Positions 7,066 to 8,268 of a stretch of DNA of 8,268 nt are shown in pieces. Where the stretch lies: contig CAZQTO010000097.1 of assembly GCA_964596375.1 (NCBI GenBank), positions 1-8,268 on the forward strand, written 5' to 3'. The first letter of the stretch is position 1, and every line of letters begins with the position of its first letter. The notes beneath the pieces are model-generated. The model saw only the letters and a list, made by a program, of their open reading frames with translations. It ran no database searches and was not told the DNA's origin. The position numbers and the translations under genes were made by a program. This stretch comes from UBA1543 sp964596375 (GTDB lineage: Bacteria; Pseudomonadota; Zetaproteobacteria; Mariprofundales; Mariprofundaceae).

Positions 7066-8268
7066 TGCGGTGATGCCTGCGGCCCGTTATGCGGGTGAGC
7101 TGAAGAAGTTGCTCGGCGAGACAGAAGAGCTTTTTGCAGCGGGTGAGATGGGCAGTGTGTTGGTGCATCGCCTGTGTGACGGGGTGGATGGTTTGCTGCG
7201 CGACATATGGCAGGAGATGGCCGCGGATATTTCCGACAGGGTCGATCTGCTGGCCGTTGGCGGTTTCGGGCGTGGCGAGCTATGCCCGTATTCTGACTGG
7301 GATTTATGGTTCCTGCTGGGTTCGGAGTCTGATGCACTGGTTAATGAGCGCATCGAGCGCTTTATCTATGTGCTGTGGGATATGAATGTGAAGCTCGGCC
7401 ATGCCGTGCGCACGGTGGATGAAACCATTGAGGCCATGGGTAGTGACTGGAACACAGCAACGGCGGCACTGGAAATGCGCTTGATTTGCGGCAGTGGTGA
7501 TGGATATGCCGTGCTCAGGGGCAAGGTGGACGCCTTCTTTGCGCGTCGCCGCAAGGTGTTTGTCGAGGTCAAACTGGATGAAATGCAGCAACGCCATCAG
7601 AAAGCCGGAGACACAGCCTTTCTGATGGAGCCTGACTTGAAGGAAGGGCGGGGCGGCCTGCGCGATGTGCAGACCGTTTTCTGGCTGGCCCGCGCATGGC
7701 ATGGCAGCAGCGATATCAGGCAACTGGTTGAGCTCGGCTTTATCAGCGAAACCGAACACATGCATTTGATGCAGGCCCAAGACTACTTGTACCGCTGCCG
7801 TGTTGGCCTGCACCTCGAGGCAGGGCGGGGCAATGATCGCCTGGGCTTTATGCAGCAGATGCGCCTGGCCGAACGCATGGGTTACAAGAACGAGCCGTAT
7901 CGTCCGGGTGTGGAAGCCTTTATGAAGGATTACTTTCGCCATGCCGGGCGCATCCAGCGCGTGTCCGGCCTGTTGTGCCTGCATTTTCAGGAGGAGTTGC
8001 ATCCGCAGTGGCTGAAGCGGCGCAGGAATATCGGTGACGGCTTTGTGCTCGAAGGACAGCGTCTGGGTGTACGCGACGGTGAGGTGTTTGAGCAGGACCC
8101 CCTGCGTCTGTTGCGTATCTTTCATGTGGCGCAGGAGGGCAAGCGGCATTTGTCCGGCGGCGCATTGCGTCAGGTGCGCGAACACGGGGGGCTTATCGAC
8201 GATGCCTTTATTGCCAACCCCGAAGCGCAGCAAGTCTTCCTCTCTATCCTGAGCGATTCGCGCAATGT
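7052..8268 (+). CDS. glnD: [Protein-PII] uridylyltransferase / uridylyl-removing enzyme, N-terminal part (3' end outside window)
   Basis: GlnD senses glutamine and adds UMP to, or removes it from, the PII proteins (GlnB/GlnK), which control glutamine synthetase and nitrogen gene expression. The frame is open from 7052 to the window end, giving 405 residues of a protein normally about 850-950 long. The nucleotidyltransferase motif GGFGRGELCPYSDWD is at residues 70-84, with Asp82 and Asp84 as the likely metal-binding pair. FLMEPDLKEGRGGLRDVQ (190-207) is the second GlnD signature, and VSGLLCLHFQEE, GDGFVLEGQRLGV and DPLRLLRIFHVAQE follow as in GlnD. The HD hydrolase domain and the two C-terminal ACT domains that bind glutamine should lie beyond the window. 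It overlaps mutS by 14 bases in another frame, which suggests translation coupled to mutS. GlnE was considered, but the KEGxGGLRD block in this arrangement fits GlnD. Confidence 0.94.
   Translation, partial: MSTSSAVMPAARYAGELKKLLGETEELFAAGEMGSVLVHRLCDGVDGLLRDIWQEMAADISDRVDLLAVGGFGRGELCPYSDWDLWFLLGSESDALVNERIERFIYVLWDMNVKLGHAVRTVDETIEAMGSDWNTATAALEMRLICGSGDGYAVLRGKVDAFFARRRKVFVEVKLDEMQQRHQKAGDTAFLMEPDLKEGRGGLRDVQTVFWLARAWHGSSDIRQLVELGFISETEHMHLMQAQDYLYRCRVGLHLEAGRGNDRLGFMQQMRLAERMGYKNEPYRPGVEAFMKDYFRHAGRIQRVSGLLCLHFQEELHPQWLKRRRNIGDGFVLEGQRLGVRDGEVFEQDPLRLLRIFHVAQEGKRHLSGGALRQVREHGGLIDDAFIANPEAQQVFLSILSDSRN

Noticed and set aside
7304..8233. 309-codon open frame on the - strand opposite glnD
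   Set aside because: It lies opposite a clear GlnD reading frame with the conserved motifs intact; the translation shows no family features.
1418..8268. A CBASS-like defence pair: a patatin phospholipase effector plus a nucleotidyltransferase
   Set aside because: The nucleotidyltransferase-fold protein is GlnD with its full KEGxGGLRD signature, not a CD-NTase, and it is separated from the patatin gene by rnhB and mutS. The patatin also differs from CapV-type effectors by its membrane insert.

Overview
This window reads as bacterial chromosomal backbone, most likely from a proteobacterium. The MutS, RNase HII and GlnD sequences are close to the proteobacterial forms, and MutS begins with the same TPMMQQYLR...FYRMGDFYE block as the E. 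coli enzyme. PII uridylyltransferase (GlnD) is itself mostly a proteobacterial/actinobacterial enzyme. The housekeeping genes are clearly GC-rich and all five genes are on the + strand. The genus cannot be fixed from sequence alone; a gamma- or zetaproteobacterial type lineage is a guess from protein similarity.

Layout: (1) 1-1311 is the 3' part of pheT, the phenylalanyl-tRNA synthetase beta subunit, ending with its anticodon-binding domain. (2) 1418-3523 is a 701-residue patatin-like phospholipase with a multi-pass membrane insert inside its catalytic domain; it is visibly more AT-rich than its neighbours. (3) 3575-4165 is rnhB (ribonuclease HII). (4) 4166-4422 is a 257-bp intergenic stretch. 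It carries a weak terminator-like hairpin, a striking tract of five C-runs (a G-quadruplex motif on the - strand, i-motif on the + strand) and a small perfect inverted repeat. (5) 4423-7065 is a complete mutS. (6) 7052-8268 is the 5' part of glnD, overlapping the end of mutS by 14 bases and running off the window.

The genes do not form one pathway: tRNA charging, lipid hydrolysis at a membrane, removal of RNA from DNA, mismatch repair, and nitrogen-status signalling. rnhB and mutS both serve genome maintenance. mutS and glnD look translationally coupled. The patatin gene is the outlier in composition and function and may have been inserted between pheT and rnhB.

I found no RNA gene, CRISPR array, insertion sequence or convincing new multigene system. 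The best candidates for a second look are the membrane-inserted patatin enzyme and the G-quadruplex-type tract ahead of mutS.
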